NCBI RefSeq assembly: GCF_003003285.1
Contig: NZ_PVTP01000004.1
Location: 124,001-188,000 of the forward strand
Direction of reading: 5' to 3'
Origin: Yoonia maritima
GTDB taxonomy: Bacteria > Pseudomonadota > Alphaproteobacteria > Rhodobacterales > Rhodobacteraceae
DNA: 64,000 nt
The notes below the pieces were generated by a model. The model was given only the letters and a program-made list of their open reading frames with translations. It made no database searches and was not told where the DNA came from. How positions within the stretch are numbered: the first letter of the stretch is position 1; every line of letters starts with the position of its first letter. Both the position numbers and the translations under genes were made by a program. This document shows positions 53,825 through 62,439 of the stretch, piece by piece.

Positions 53825-54234
53825 TCAGTGTCGTTACGGATTACGCACCCTGCATCGCGCTGCGCCGTGCTGTGTTTATGGATGAACAGGGTATCTCTGA
53901 GGCCGAGGAAATGGATGATCTGGATGACAGTGCTATCCATCTGCTTGCTACCGTCGATGGCCGGGCCGTTGGTACCGCCCGTTTGTTGATTGTTGGTGAT
54001 ACGGGGAAAATCGGCCGGATATGTGTGTTGAAGGCCCAACGTGGAACAGGACTTGGCGCGAAACTGGTTTTAGCAGCTATCGATCACCTGCGCACTATCC
54101 CAAGCATCAACCGCGCCAAATTAAGCGCCCAAGACCACGCGATAGGTTTCTACGAAAAGCTAGGCTTTGTCGCTGAAGGGCCGTTCTACGACGACGCAGG
54201 GATACCGCATAAGGATATGGTGCGCGCGTTTTAG
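53821..54234 (+). CDS. GNAT-family N-acetyltransferase (ElaA-like)
   Basis: 137 residues. The acetyl-CoA-binding motif A reads [21 protein letters not shown] (R-x2-G-x-G/A), followed by [19 protein letters not shown], as in the small ElaA/YjcF-type enzymes. Coupled to dapE by a four-base overlap. Substrate unknown. Confidence 0.85.
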   Translation: MISVVTDYAPCIALRRAVFMDEQGISEAEEMDDLDDSAIHLLATVDGRAVGTARLLIVGDTGKIGRICVLKAQRGTGLGAKLVLAAIDHLRTIPSINRAKLSAQDHAIGFYEKLGFVAEGPFYDDAGIPHKDMVRAF

Positions 54235-54325
54235 GATGGCATGGCCGCGCTGAGCTAGTCGGGCAGTGCTTTTAGTTATAAATTTTCCACCAAATACGCG
54301 ACAAATTTATTGGATGGCGGCAGTT

Positions 54326-54463
54326 CTAGAACGGATAAAAAGACTTTTCTTCTTTGCGATCGATGCTCCCAAAAACATCGTCCAAACTTCGCGCTAGGCT
54401 TGGGTGTTCATCGGGACGTTGCGCAATCCTGTCGTAGATAGGTTTCTTAAGAGCGTACGGCAC
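54326..54463 (-). CDS. Possible 45-residue ORF after the SRPBCC gene
   Basis: A GTG at 54463 begins VPYALKKPIYDRIAQRPDEH and the frame closes with TAG at 54326-54328 after 45 residues. The amino-acid use is protein-like and charged. It is in the same frame as the preceding SRPBCC gene, separated from it by that gene's TGA stop and 11 sense codons. It could be a small gene, or the former C-terminus of the larger protein cut off by a stop mutation. Weak ribosome site (CAGGTCGG). Confidence 0.35.
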   Translation of the reverse strand: MPYALKKPIYDRIAQRPDEHPSLARSLDDVFGSIDRKEEKSFYPF

Positions 54464-54496
54464 CCGACCTGCGGTTATTAGCAGCTGGTTACCCCT

Positions 54497-55441
54497 TCAA
54501 ATTGGTGCTTCGGTACGGGTTTTTACGAGGTGCAGAATGACTTCGTGAAAGTCTTCAAAGAAGAAGTGATGCCAGAATTCTGCGTAGGCGCCTAAACCCG
54601 AATTATCGTAAGTGCGCGTTGTAAGCGAGAGACGCGTTTGTCCGTTGATTTCGGTTAGAACATATTCTCCAGAAACCACGTTAAAATAGCGACCGCCGAC
54701 TTTGACATGTGGGTCTTCGATGCCATCGGCGACCCAACCTTTGGGGAATGCAAAGTCCCAAGCGATTAGACGATTATCTTCGATGTTGGTGATAACTTCG
54801 CGAAAGTGGACGTCATTCCCCCAAAACGAATGGCGCACAGCGCCGCTGGTTGTTTCTTCCCAGATTGCTGCTGTGGGTTTTGGCACTCCCAAAAGATGCG
54901 AGGCGCGCGTTGGTATTTCATCGGGCGATATGTCTGGGATCGTTTTGATCATATTGAAGACGGTTGCTGCTGGCGCATCAATTATGATCTCGTTCGTGAT
55001 GGTGTAAATTTGTGCTTCCTTGTGCGGCATCCCGAGTATGGCCAGTGCAACAATCGGTATTGTGACGGCCTTCAACGCACCTTTGCTGTCGTCTTTCCAG
55101 CGCAAGAGCAGAAGGTAGATAAAGCCGCCCGCTAAGGCGCCTAGCAGTATTGGAACGATAGCTACTGCGATGCACAAAAGGCCTTCTTGTCCTGTGATAA
55201 ATGATCCTGCCACGGAAAAGAAAACAATTCCAACAAGCCAACCCACGCTGTTGGTGAAGCTTTTAAAGGTGTCTCTCGGTTTGAAATGCATAATCACGAC
55301 GCCTGAGACGGCAGGAAACCCAAACAAAAACGCCATGCTGACTGTGTCGACCTTCAGTGCGATAGCGATAGCGTAGACCACAAGCATACCAATGATCAGT
55401 GCGACCGCAGGAACGAGAACTCTGACAAATTTTTCAATCAT
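54497..55441 (-). CDS. Membrane protein with C-terminal SRPBCC (START-like) domain
   Basis: 314 residues. The first half has four membrane helices (about 8-28, 35-50, 65-85 and 95-115). The second half, from about residue 150, looks like a SRPBCC/polyketide-cyclase-type hydrophobic-pocket domain: the opening EIIIDAPAATVFNMIKTIPD, a central REVITNIEDNRLIAWDFAFP, a GGRYFNVVSGEYVLTEINGQTRLSLTTRTYDN strand set, and a closing helix. The combination of a membrane anchor with a lipid- or ligand-binding pocket is uncommon. No named family recognised. Confidence 0.6.
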   Translation of the reverse strand: MIEKFVRVLVPAVALIIGMLVVYAIAIALKVDTVSMAFLFGFPAVSGVVIMHFKPRDTFKSFTNSVGWLVGIVFFSVAGSFITGQEGLLCIAVAIVPILLGALAGGFIYLLLLRWKDDSKGALKAVTIPIVALAILGMPHKEAQIYTITNEIIIDAPAATVFNMIKTIPDISPDEIPTRASHLLGVPKPTAAIWEETTSGAVRHSFWGNDVHFREVITNIEDNRLIAWDFAFPKGWVADGIEDPHVKVGGRYFNVVSGEYVLTEINGQTRLSLTTRTYDNSGLGAYAEFWHHFFFEDFHEVILHLVKTRTEAPI

Positions 55442-55610
55442 TACTGAATTGCACGCCCTAATTATTTTCAGCTTCCAGAGTAGTATAGAAACCGGGCCAT
55501 CGTAAGCGACTGAAACAAAATACGGTTACAGCGGCTCTTTGCCGCTTGTGTCTTTGTACGCGGTATTCAATCCCCGTGACGCCCTTATTTTTCCGTGCTA
55601 GGGCTGGCGC

Positions 55611-57866
55611 ATGACACGTATCCCCTCAAAGTCCGAGATCCTTGAATGGATCGCCCAGAACCCAACCAAAGCTGCGAAGCGCGATATTGCGAAAGCCTTT
55701 GGCATTAAGGGTGCAGCCCGTATTGATTTAAAACGTTTGCTCAAGGAACTTGAGGAAGAAGGTAAGCTGACGAAACGTCGTAGCAGTTACCGCGATGCAG
55801 AAGATTTGCCACCTGTGTCTGTGTTGGAAATCACCGGACCTGATGCTGATGGTGACCTGTTTGCCCGCCCGCTTGAATGGAAGGGCGAAGGCGCAGAGCC
55901 TGTGATCTTGATGATGTTGCGGTCTAGTGATCCGGCCCTTGGGAAGGGCGATCGGATATTGGGTCGTTTGACTGTCGATAAAACAGAGCACCATAGCCAT
56001 ACCGCCCGCATGATCCGGCGTATCGGGACAAACCCGATGCGGATATTGGGCGTGTTTCGTGCTGAATCTGAAGGTGGTCGCGTGCTTCCGATTGATAAGG
56101 GCGCAGACAAGCAGTGGACCGTTGCTGCAGGCGCGACGGGCGGTGCCAAAGATGGCGAATTGGTCGAAGCAGAACAAGCTGGACCCAAGGGCCGCATGGG
56201 CCTGCCCAAGGCGCGTATCGTTGCCGTTCTTGGCGATCCAACAGAACCGCGCGCCGTGTCACTGATTGCGATCCATCAACATGGTATTCCTGATCATTTC
56301 CCGGATGCAGTGGTAGCCGAGGCTGACGCAGCCAGCCCCGCGGGCCTAAAGGGTCGTAAGGACCTGCGCGATATGCCTTTGGTCACGATTGACCCATGGG
56401 ATGCCCGCGATCACGATGATGCTTGTTTTGTTGAGTCTGACCCTGACCCAAAGAATGCCGATGGCTTTGTCATCTGGGTCGCGATTGCAGACGTTGCACA
56501 TTACGTCACACCGGGGTCTGAATTAGATATCGAGGCGCGCAAGCGCGGGAATTCGACATATTTCCCTGACCGGGTGGTACCAATGCTGCCGGATCGGTTG
56601 TCGGGTGATCTGTGTTCGCTGCACGAAGGTGTTGAGCGCGCCTGTTTGGCCGTCGCGATGCGGATTGATGCCGCTGGCAACATGATCGGCCATGAATTCC
56701 ACCGTGGCTTGATGAAATCTGTTGCGTCGTTGAATTACGAAGAAGTCCAAGACGCAATGGATGGTCGTGTGAACGACAAGGTCGCGCCATTGCTGGATGC
56801 CATTATTCGCCCGCTTTATGCTGCTTATGATGCCCTGACAAAGGCCCGCGAACAGCGCCAGCCGCTTGAGCTTGATCTACCTGAGCGTCAGATCGTTCTG
56901 GATGATAATGGCAAGGTCAGTTCAGTGAACTTCAAAGAACGGTTGGACGCACACCGCTTAATCGAAGAATTCATGGTCTTGGCCAATGTCGCCGCTGCCG
57001 AAGCGTTGGTTACTAAAAAGTCGCCGCTGTTGTTCCGCGTTCACGAAGAACCGAACGCAGATAAACTGGATGCGCTGCGCGAGGTTGCGCATGCGTCTGG
57101 CTTGGTTTTGGCCAAGGGACAGGTATTGAAAACAGCCCACTTGAACCGATTGCTGAGCCAAGCAAAGGATACTGAAAACGCAGAGCTGGTGAATATCGCG
57201 ACGCTGCGGTCGATGACCCAAGCCTACTATAACCCAGAAAATTTCGGGCATTTTGGGCTGGCATTGCGGGCCTATGCCCATTTCACATCGCCGATCCGTC
57301 GCTATTCAGATTTGATTGTGCACCGCGCGCTGATTGCGTCACACGGTTGGGGTGACGACGGGCTAAGCCCTTGGGATGTCGAACACCTGCCCGACACCGC
57401 CAAGCTGATCTCGGACACGGAACGTCGGTCAATGACAGCCGAGCGCGACACGACAGATCGTTACCTTGCGGCGTTCTTGTCTGATCGCATTGGTGCTGAA
57501 ATGACAGGCCGTATTAGCGGGATCGCCAAGTTTGGTGTTTTCGTGAAGCTGGATGAAACCGGTGCGGACGGCATGGTGCCTATTCGGACCTTGGGGCGTG
57601 AGTATTTCCATTTTGATGCAGAAAGCCAAACGCTGATGGGGTCCGATACTGGGCTTATGATCTCGCTTGGGCAACGGGTTACGGTAAAACTCACGGAAGC
57701 TGCGCCAGTTACCGGTGGATTGATTGTTGAATTGCTATCAATCGACGACCGGACAATGCCGCGCGGTCCTGTTCGTGGTCGCGGGAAACCTGCACGCCGC
57801 AAAGTTGGGTCTGCACGTAAAAAAGCTGCTAAAACGGCCCGCAAGGTCAAGCGCACGCGGCATTAA
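55611..57866 (+). CDS. rnr: Ribonuclease R
   Basis: 751 residues. An N-terminal winged-helix and cold-shock-type part is followed by the RNB catalytic domain with its acidic site (LVTIDPWDARDHDDACFVE), the FTSPIRRYSDLIVHR block, a C-terminal S1 domain (GRISGIAKFGVFVKLDE) and a basic tail. RNase R is the 3'-5' exoribonuclease that degrades structured RNA. Convergent with the DUF1801 gene, overlapping by four bases. Confidence 0.95.
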   Translation: MTRIPSKSEILEWIAQNPTKAAKRDIAKAFGIKGAARIDLKRLLKELEEEGKLTKRRSSYRDAEDLPPVSVLEITGPDADGDLFARPLEWKGEGAEPVILMMLRSSDPALGKGDRILGRLTVDKTEHHSHTARMIRRIGTNPMRILGVFRAESEGGRVLPIDKGADKQWTVAAGATGGAKDGELVEAEQAGPKGRMGLPKARIVAVLGDPTEPRAVSLIAIHQHGIPDHFPDAVVAEADAASPAGLKGRKDLRDMPLVTIDPWDARDHDDACFVESDPDPKNADGFVIWVAIADVAHYVTPGSELDIEARKRGNSTYFPDRVVPMLPDRLSGDLCSLHEGVERACLAVAMRIDAAGNMIGHEFHRGLMKSVASLNYEEVQDAMDGRVNDKVAPLLDAIIRPLYAAYDALTKAREQRQPLELDLPERQIVLDDNGKVSSVNFKERLDAHRLIEEFMVLANVAAAEALVTKKSPLLFRVHEEPNADKLDALREVAHASGLVLAKGQVLKTAHLNRLLSQAKDTENAELVNIATLRSMTQAYYNPENFGHFGLALRAYAHFTSPIRRYSDLIVHRALIASHGWGDDGLSPWDVEHLPDTAKLISDTERRSMTAERDTTDRYLAAFLSDRIGAEMTGRISGIAKFGVFVKLDETGADGMVPIRTLGREYFHFDAESQTLMGSDTGLMISLGQRVTVKLTEAAPVTGGLIVELLSIDDRTMPRGPVRGRGKPARRKVGSARKKAAKTARKVKRTRH

Positions 57867-58258
57867 AGATGATAGGTTAGCGCGTGCCGGATCAAGAGCT
57901 TGATCCGATCTGGCACGATGTCTTGGCTGTGTTTGAAATGTACTGCGCGGTTGCCTTCGATTTGGTCGAGGTCCGGAAATGTATCTGCGTAGGTGCTGAT
58001 CACGTTGGTTGCGCAGTGGGCATAAATCGCGCATCCGCCGGTTTTGGTTGCCCCGATCCGCAGGGTTGTGCCTGATTTACTGGTGGCGGTTAGATATGAT
58101 GGTTGACCCCATTTCAACGTTTCTGTCAGCGTTCCAACCTTTGGAATATCCTTGGCGACCTGAAAAATAAGATCCCGCAGGATTATTGCTGATGCGCGGG
58201 CATCAGCCGGGAACGCATCATAGGCGGCTTGAACTTTAGGATCGGTGATGGGTTTCAT
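57863..58258 (-). CDS. DUF1801-family protein
   Basis: 131 residues from ATG 58258; the longer frame only adds a weak N-terminus. The family hallmark LTETLKWGQPSYLT is present, followed by TLRIGATKTGGCAIYAHCAT. DUF1801 proteins have a small alpha/beta fold related to frataxin-like YdhG/IscX proteins. Biochemical role unknown. Confidence 0.8.
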   Translation of the reverse strand: MKPITDPKVQAAYDAFPADARASAIILRDLIFQVAKDIPKVGTLTETLKWGQPSYLTATSKSGTTLRIGATKTGGCAIYAHCATNVISTYADTFPDLDQIEGNRAVHFKHSQDIVPDRIKLLIRHALTYHL

Positions 58259-58400
58259 AGCGTTAGCGTAGCCTTCAGGAGCAGCGATGCACAGCCGCAA
58301 CAAGCATGTAACTGACTATAGCTGACAGATAGCATTAAGTTGATTGTCGAACATGGTGTGACTGCATTAAGTTGTGCCTAAAATAGTGAGGTTGAGTAAG

Positions 58401-59588
58401 ATGAAACGCAGGCACTTCATCGCGGCGAGTTTGGCCGCGCTAGGAACGACAAATCCAGTATTGGCTGATGCACGTGGATTTGGAAATTGGATCGCGAATT
58501 TCCGGTCTAGGGCTAATGCGGCTGGGGTTTCGGATCGGACGTTCAATGCGGCATTTCAGGGTGCGCAATATCTGCAAGACAGTATTGATCGCGACCGAAA
58601 CCAGTCAGAATTTGTAAAGCCATTAGCGGATTACATGTCCACCGCGGCGTCGGATGATCGCGTCCGCAATGGTCGGGCAATGTTGCAGCAGCACGGTCGG
58701 CTATTATCGCTGATCGAAGCGACCTATAACGTTGAACCACATGTGGTGCTGGCCGTGTGGGGAATGGAAAGCAACTATGGCCAAAGGCGTGGCAGCACGC
58801 CGTTGATTTCCACCCTTGCGACCCTTGCCTATGACGGGCGTCGCGGACGGTTCTTTGAAAGCCAATTGATTGCTGCGTTGAAGATCTTGCAAAACGGCGA
58901 TGTTGCTCCGCAGAATATGACCGGATCATGGGCTGGTGCGATGGGGCACACCCAATTCATTCCGACATCCTATGAGGCCTATGCCGTTGATTTCACTGGC
59001 GACGGACGCCGCGATATTTGGGCGGATGACCCAAGCGATGCGTTGGCATCTACGGCTGCGTATTTCCGACGGTTCGGTTGGCAAAAAGGGCAGCCTTGGG
59101 GTGTTGAAGTGTTACTGCCAAGCGGGTTTGACTTTAGCCAAACAGGTCGCAGTGTGACCCGTAGTCCTGCGGCATGGGCGCAGGCTGGTGTTGGCGATGT
59201 GAACGGGCGGGCGGTTCCCAACTATGGCGATGCGTCACTCATCACGCCGACCGGGGCTGGTGGACCTGCGTTCCTTGTTTTCCGAAATTTCGATGTGATC
59301 TCGCGCTATAACAACGCCGAGGCGTATATTATCGGTGTTGGGCATCTGGGTGACCGCATTCGCGGTATGGACCCCCTACGCGCGCAGTGGCCGGTAGGTG
59401 AGCGCCGTTTGCGCCGTGCAGAGCGGACTGAATTGCAGCAGCGTCTGACCAATGCAGGGTTTTCGACGGGCGGTGTAGACGGGCAGATTGGCCCGAATAC
59501 ACGCGCTGCGATCAAGGCCTATCAAGCGTCACGTGGCCTGCCCCAAGACGGGCACCCGTCATTTAGTCTATTGGAGCGATTGCGCTGA
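58401..59588 (+). CDS. Lytic murein transglycosylase (MltB family) with peptidoglycan-binding domain
   Basis: 395 residues from ATG 58401. The start KRRHFIAASLAALGTTNPVLA is a signal sequence with a twin-arginine look. The catalytic Glu lies in VWGMESNYGQ and the family segments SWAGAMGHTQFIPTSY and GDGRRDIWADDPSDALAS follow. A C-terminal PG_binding_1 module (TGGVDGQIGPNTRAAIKAYQ) targets the enzyme to the wall. It cleaves glycan strands to 1,6-anhydromuropeptides. It ends within the next convergent gene. Confidence 0.9.
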   Translation: MKRRHFIAASLAALGTTNPVLADARGFGNWIANFRSRANAAGVSDRTFNAAFQGAQYLQDSIDRDRNQSEFVKPLADYMSTAASDDRVRNGRAMLQQHGRLLSLIEATYNVEPHVVLAVWGMESNYGQRRGSTPLISTLATLAYDGRRGRFFESQLIAALKILQNGDVAPQNMTGSWAGAMGHTQFIPTSYEAYAVDFTGDGRRDIWADDPSDALASTAAYFRRFGWQKGQPWGVEVLLPSGFDFSQTGRSVTRSPAAWAQAGVGDVNGRAVPNYGDASLITPTGAGGPAFLVFRNFDVISRYNNAEAYIIGVGHLGDRIRGMDPLRAQWPVGERRLRRAERTELQQRLTNAGFSTGGVDGQIGPNTRAAIKAYQASRGLPQDGHPSFSLLERLR

Positions 59589-60053
59589 GCATGTACCGCC
59601 TTGCATACAGGTCGTGAGCTGATCAAGCACGGCCTGTGATGGTTCCGGGAAAATCATCCCGCCACATGCGCCTGCGGTCATGACCACGGGGCTGTTTTCT
59701 GCACGGGCGAAATACAATGCTTCGATGCCGCTTTGTGCTGAGCCGCAGTAATTTGCGACACAGTCCACCTGCAAAAATGCGGGGCTGATATAGTCGGATG
59801 TAAAACCGTCGTAGGTCAGCCCTTTGCCATTGAAACGGGCTGAGATCGGGGCAGGGGCTTCGTTTCTTTTATTGCTTAGCACAGGCGGCAAGGCGGATTC
59901 ATCAAAGGTCAACGTACCGTACAGCACATAGTAATTATCCGATGAGGCGGCCACTTGGTTAAATGTCGAAATCGGATCAGGGCGCATACAGCTTAGGGCT
60001 TGTGCTTGCCCTGCGATCATCGCGCAAGCGGCGGCTAGAAAGATCGGTTTCAT
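59568..60053 (-). CDS. Secreted protein of unknown function
   Basis: 161 residues from ATG 60053 (GGAG seven bases upstream). Signal peptide KPIFLAAACAMIAGQAQA ends before LSCMRPDP. The mature part has five Cys, consistent with disulfides in the periplasm, and the pattern CVANYCGSAQSGIEALYFAR. I know no named family. The last 21 bases overlap the transglycosylase 3' end. Confidence 0.7.
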   Translation of the reverse strand: MKPIFLAAACAMIAGQAQALSCMRPDPISTFNQVAASSDNYYVLYGTLTFDESALPPVLSNKRNEAPAPISARFNGKGLTYDGFTSDYISPAFLQVDCVANYCGSAQSGIEALYFARAENSPVVMTAGACGGMIFPEPSQAVLDQLTTCMQGGTCSAQSLQ

Positions 60054-60151
60054 AGGTATCTCCATCTATCAAAGGCAAAAACGGTGCCTGCTCAAATAAT
60101 GACGTTTGCGGTCCTGGGTTCCTTGGCGTGCGCTGCTTAAAAATCAGATTT

Positions 60152-60634
60152 TCATAGTTTATCTTTGAATTCTTCGAGTACCTGCGCGTAGACGGCACGT
60201 TTGAACGGTACAATCGCGTCGACTAATTCATTCGAAGGAATCCATTTCCAAGACGAAAATTCTGGATGCTCGGTCACAATGTTGATCTGGTCATCAGTGC
60301 CGTGGAAGCGGAAGAGATACCATTTTTGTTCTTGCCCACGGTAGCGCCCTTTCCAGATATTTGGCACCAGATCATGCGGTAAATCATAAGGAATGAGGCC
60401 TTCGCTTTCTGCATCTAAGCTTACAAGGTTGGTGGTTACGCCTGTTTCTTCTTCTAGTTCGCGCAATGCCGCGTCATAGGTTTTTTCACCCTTGTCGACG
60501 CCCCCCTGCGGCATCTGCCAAGCATCCGTATCGCGGTCGATCCGTTGTCCCACAAAAATATGCCCACGTGTGTTCGCAAGCATGATCCCTACACAGGGGC
60601 GATAGGGGAGTTTTTCGATATCTTCGGGTGTCAT
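60152..60634 (-). CDS. rppH: RNA pyrophosphohydrolase (Nudix)
   Basis: 160 residues from ATG 60634. Complete Nudix box G-x5-E-x7-R-E-L-x-E-E-x-G, preceded by [12 protein letters not shown] and followed by [14 protein letters not shown], the pattern of alphaproteobacterial RppH/IalA. RppH removes pyrophosphate from mRNA 5' ends to start decay. Confidence 0.92.
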   Translation of the reverse strand: MTPEDIEKLPYRPCVGIMLANTRGHIFVGQRIDRDTDAWQMPQGGVDKGEKTYDAALRELEEETGVTTNLVSLDAESEGLIPYDLPHDLVPNIWKGRYRGQEQKWYLFRFHGTDDQINIVTEHPEFSSWKWIPSNELVDAIVPFKRAVYAQVLEEFKDKL

Positions 60635-60699
60635 TGCGCTTTGGTCTTTCGTGTTATTTGAGATCCGTTTGGCACTGATCATGACACAAGGTCCAGACG

Positions 60700-61194
60700 T
60701 TATGCGATAACAAGCCGTGATTGTGGCGTGATGCGCTGTGCGATCCAACGCAAATGATCGCGCCTGAATGCGATGCAGCCTGCGGTTGGCCGCCCGGGCC
60801 CGCGCCATTGATGGATAAAGATCGCCGATCCCTTGCCCGGTGTAGCCTTTTGATAGTTCCAATCGGTAATCAAGATAAGATCATACATCGGATCTGACCT
60901 GCGCAGGCGTTCGTGGCTAAACGCATGTGGCGCGCGCACCTGACTGTTGTAGGCGTGGTCATTCACATCATCCGACCACAAATCAGCAGGCCCGATAGGG
61001 CGTGCCCAAGACACTGGCTGCACCATGCGATCCGCCCGATACAACATCTCGACGATCCGATGGGAACCACGCGGGGTCGCGCCATCGCCCTCGACCTTGT
61101 CAGCCGTCAAACCACCGCGCCCAATGGTGCACGGAAATCGGCGATTCATAAAACGAATATGGGTTTGGGTTAAAGCTAGGTCGGTTGATTTCAT
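60700..61194 (-). CDS. L,D-transpeptidase-fold (YkuD) protein
   Basis: 164 residues. YkuD domain with catalytic Cys in [16 protein letters not shown]. It starts [19 protein letters not shown] and has no signal peptide by eye, unlike periplasmic crosslinking enzymes; this family of short proteins is often annotated as L,D-transpeptidase catalytic domain protein. If cytoplasmic, a peptidoglycan-crosslinking role is doubtful. 65 bases upstream of rppH in the same direction. Confidence 0.8.
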   Translation of the reverse strand: MKSTDLALTQTHIRFMNRRFPCTIGRGGLTADKVEGDGATPRGSHRIVEMLYRADRMVQPVSWARPIGPADLWSDDVNDHAYNSQVRAPHAFSHERLRRSDPMYDLILITDWNYQKATPGKGSAIFIHQWRGPGRPTAGCIAFRRDHLRWIAQRITPQSRLVIA

Positions 61195-61479
61195 GGTGTG
61201 TTGATAGCGTCATAAAGACGCGTTGTCAGTCTTCGAGATATGTTTCCTGTGCGTCGTCATGGGAGCAGTACAATTAGAGCGATGAGTGTGAGTATTACCC
61301 GCTAGACTGCTGTTTTAGTATTGGCTTGGGGTGATCCTGAGCCCATGAGGTGGCAGTCGCACGAATGGATGGTTTGCCAAGAATTGGAAGTAGATCATCA
61401 GGTGAAAGCACTACTAAACTTGCATTTACGGATAGCGTCGCAGTGCAGATCGGGGACGGTTTATTGGCGATAATAGCCC
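61195..61479. other. Non-coding region upstream of the L,D-transpeptidase gene
   Basis: Nothing convincing seen: plus-strand frames here (starting around 61350) have no ribosome site and unnatural composition. It should hold the promoter of the leftward YkuD-rppH pair. Confidence 0.35.
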
Positions 61480-61617
61480 CTAGTCAATTTGGCGTAGTAC
61501 CATATGGACTTTGTAGTCAGGTGCGTGGCGGGTTTTCTCGAAGTCCCACCCGATAAGCTCGCTAATGGTTTGGTATGCGATAAACTTGTCGGGCGAGAGC
61601 TTCGTCTTTATTTTCAT
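61480..61617 (-). CDS. Possible 45-residue ORF downstream of the membrane-protein pair
   Basis: ATG at 61617, TAG at 61480-61482. The product MKIKTKLSPDKFIAYQTISE and following residues (GWDFEKTRHAPDYKVH) has natural-looking composition. It lies 24 bases after the stop of the preceding leftward gene, as a third member of that small operon would. The AAAGG before the ATG is too close to be a normal site; an in-frame TTG at 61635 is an alternative start. Confidence 0.35.
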   Translation of the reverse strand: MKIKTKLSPDKFIAYQTISELIGWDFEKTRHAPDYKVHMVLRQID

Positions 61618-61641
61618 CCTTTGGAAAGAATGCAAATCGAC

Positions 61642-62439
61642 TTACAAAACGCGTTCTGCGACGCGGTTTACCTCTGCCTGTACAGAGTCTGAGCGATACT
61701 GCGTCTTGTCCGCGAGAATGGTGATCGATGCGGTGGCAGACAGCATTTCGGCTTCATCTCGGTAGTTCGTGTGGGGCCTTAGGTTGATGTCTGTTATCAT
61801 GCAGTTGCCGAAAGTTTGTTTGACCGCTTCACACAGCGTGATTGCCGCAGCCAAGACTTCGGCACGGGTTTCAGGAGAGTTTGGACGTTCGCTTTCATAT
61901 CGATCCAAAATCGTAACCCGTGCACGAACAAGGTCACCATTTTCTACCGTTGAGGGATCACCGTAGTCGTAGGCCGGAATGTAATTGAGTTCGCCCTGCA
62001 TAGTAGCGACACCTTCACGGTTCACTTCGCCTCTGACCCTTCCCACATCGCAGGATTTGGCGAAATTCCCCAAGATTTCGACACAATATTCGGACAAAAA
62101 CTGTGGAGCACGGGCTATGGCATAAAGATCATAGTAGGCTTCGTCAGGCATTTCTTCGCCGGGTTTCATGATCTCTGAGAATGGAAGAGACACCGAATAG
62201 GAGACGGTACGTTCACCATTTAGTTCATCTTCGGAATAGGTGTTTTTTAGTTCAGCCCGATCCCTTAGCCAACGAAGAGGGGCCGGGCCGCGCAACAAGT
62301 TTGCAAAGTTTGATTCTTCGCCCGCGACCATTTTTTGGGATTCATTGGTGATTTGATAACCCCAATACATCGCTGGGATGTACCAGACTGCGGCGATAGC
62401 AAGACCAATTACACTTGCTAGAATGCTGAAGCCCCTCAT
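61642..62439 (-). CDS. Unknown single-pass membrane protein A
   Basis: 265 residues. One N-terminal helix (SILASVIGLAIAAVWYIPAMYWG) and a soluble periplasmic-looking domain with several Cys (CVEILGNFAKSC, TLCEAVKQTFGNC). No recognised family. Overlaps the upstream gene by four bases (ATGA). Composition is A+T-richer than average (27 G+C in bases 62221-62280). The pairing with the 440-residue protein suggests a two-component envelope complex. Confidence 0.6.
   Translation of the reverse strand: MRGFSILASVIGLAIAAVWYIPAMYWGYQITNESQKMVAGEESNFANLLRGPAPLRWLRDRAELKNTYSEDELNGERTVSYSVSLPFSEIMKPGEEMPDEAYYDLYAIARAPQFLSEYCVEILGNFAKSCDVGRVRGEVNREGVATMQGELNYIPAYDYGDPSTVENGDLVRARVTILDRYESERPNSPETRAEVLAAAITLCEAVKQTFGNCMITDINLRPHTNYRDEAEMLSATASITILADKTQYRSDSVQAEVNRVAERVL

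Noticed and set aside
54497-54499. Selenocysteine or programmed readthrough at the TGA of the SRPBCC gene
   Set aside because: No selenoprotein family match and no obvious SECIS-like stem immediately downstream; a stop mutation or separate small gene is simpler.
61350-61556. 68-codon plus-strand frame in the gap before the membrane-protein pair
   Set aside because: No start signal and low-quality composition; the minus strand offers a better small frame.
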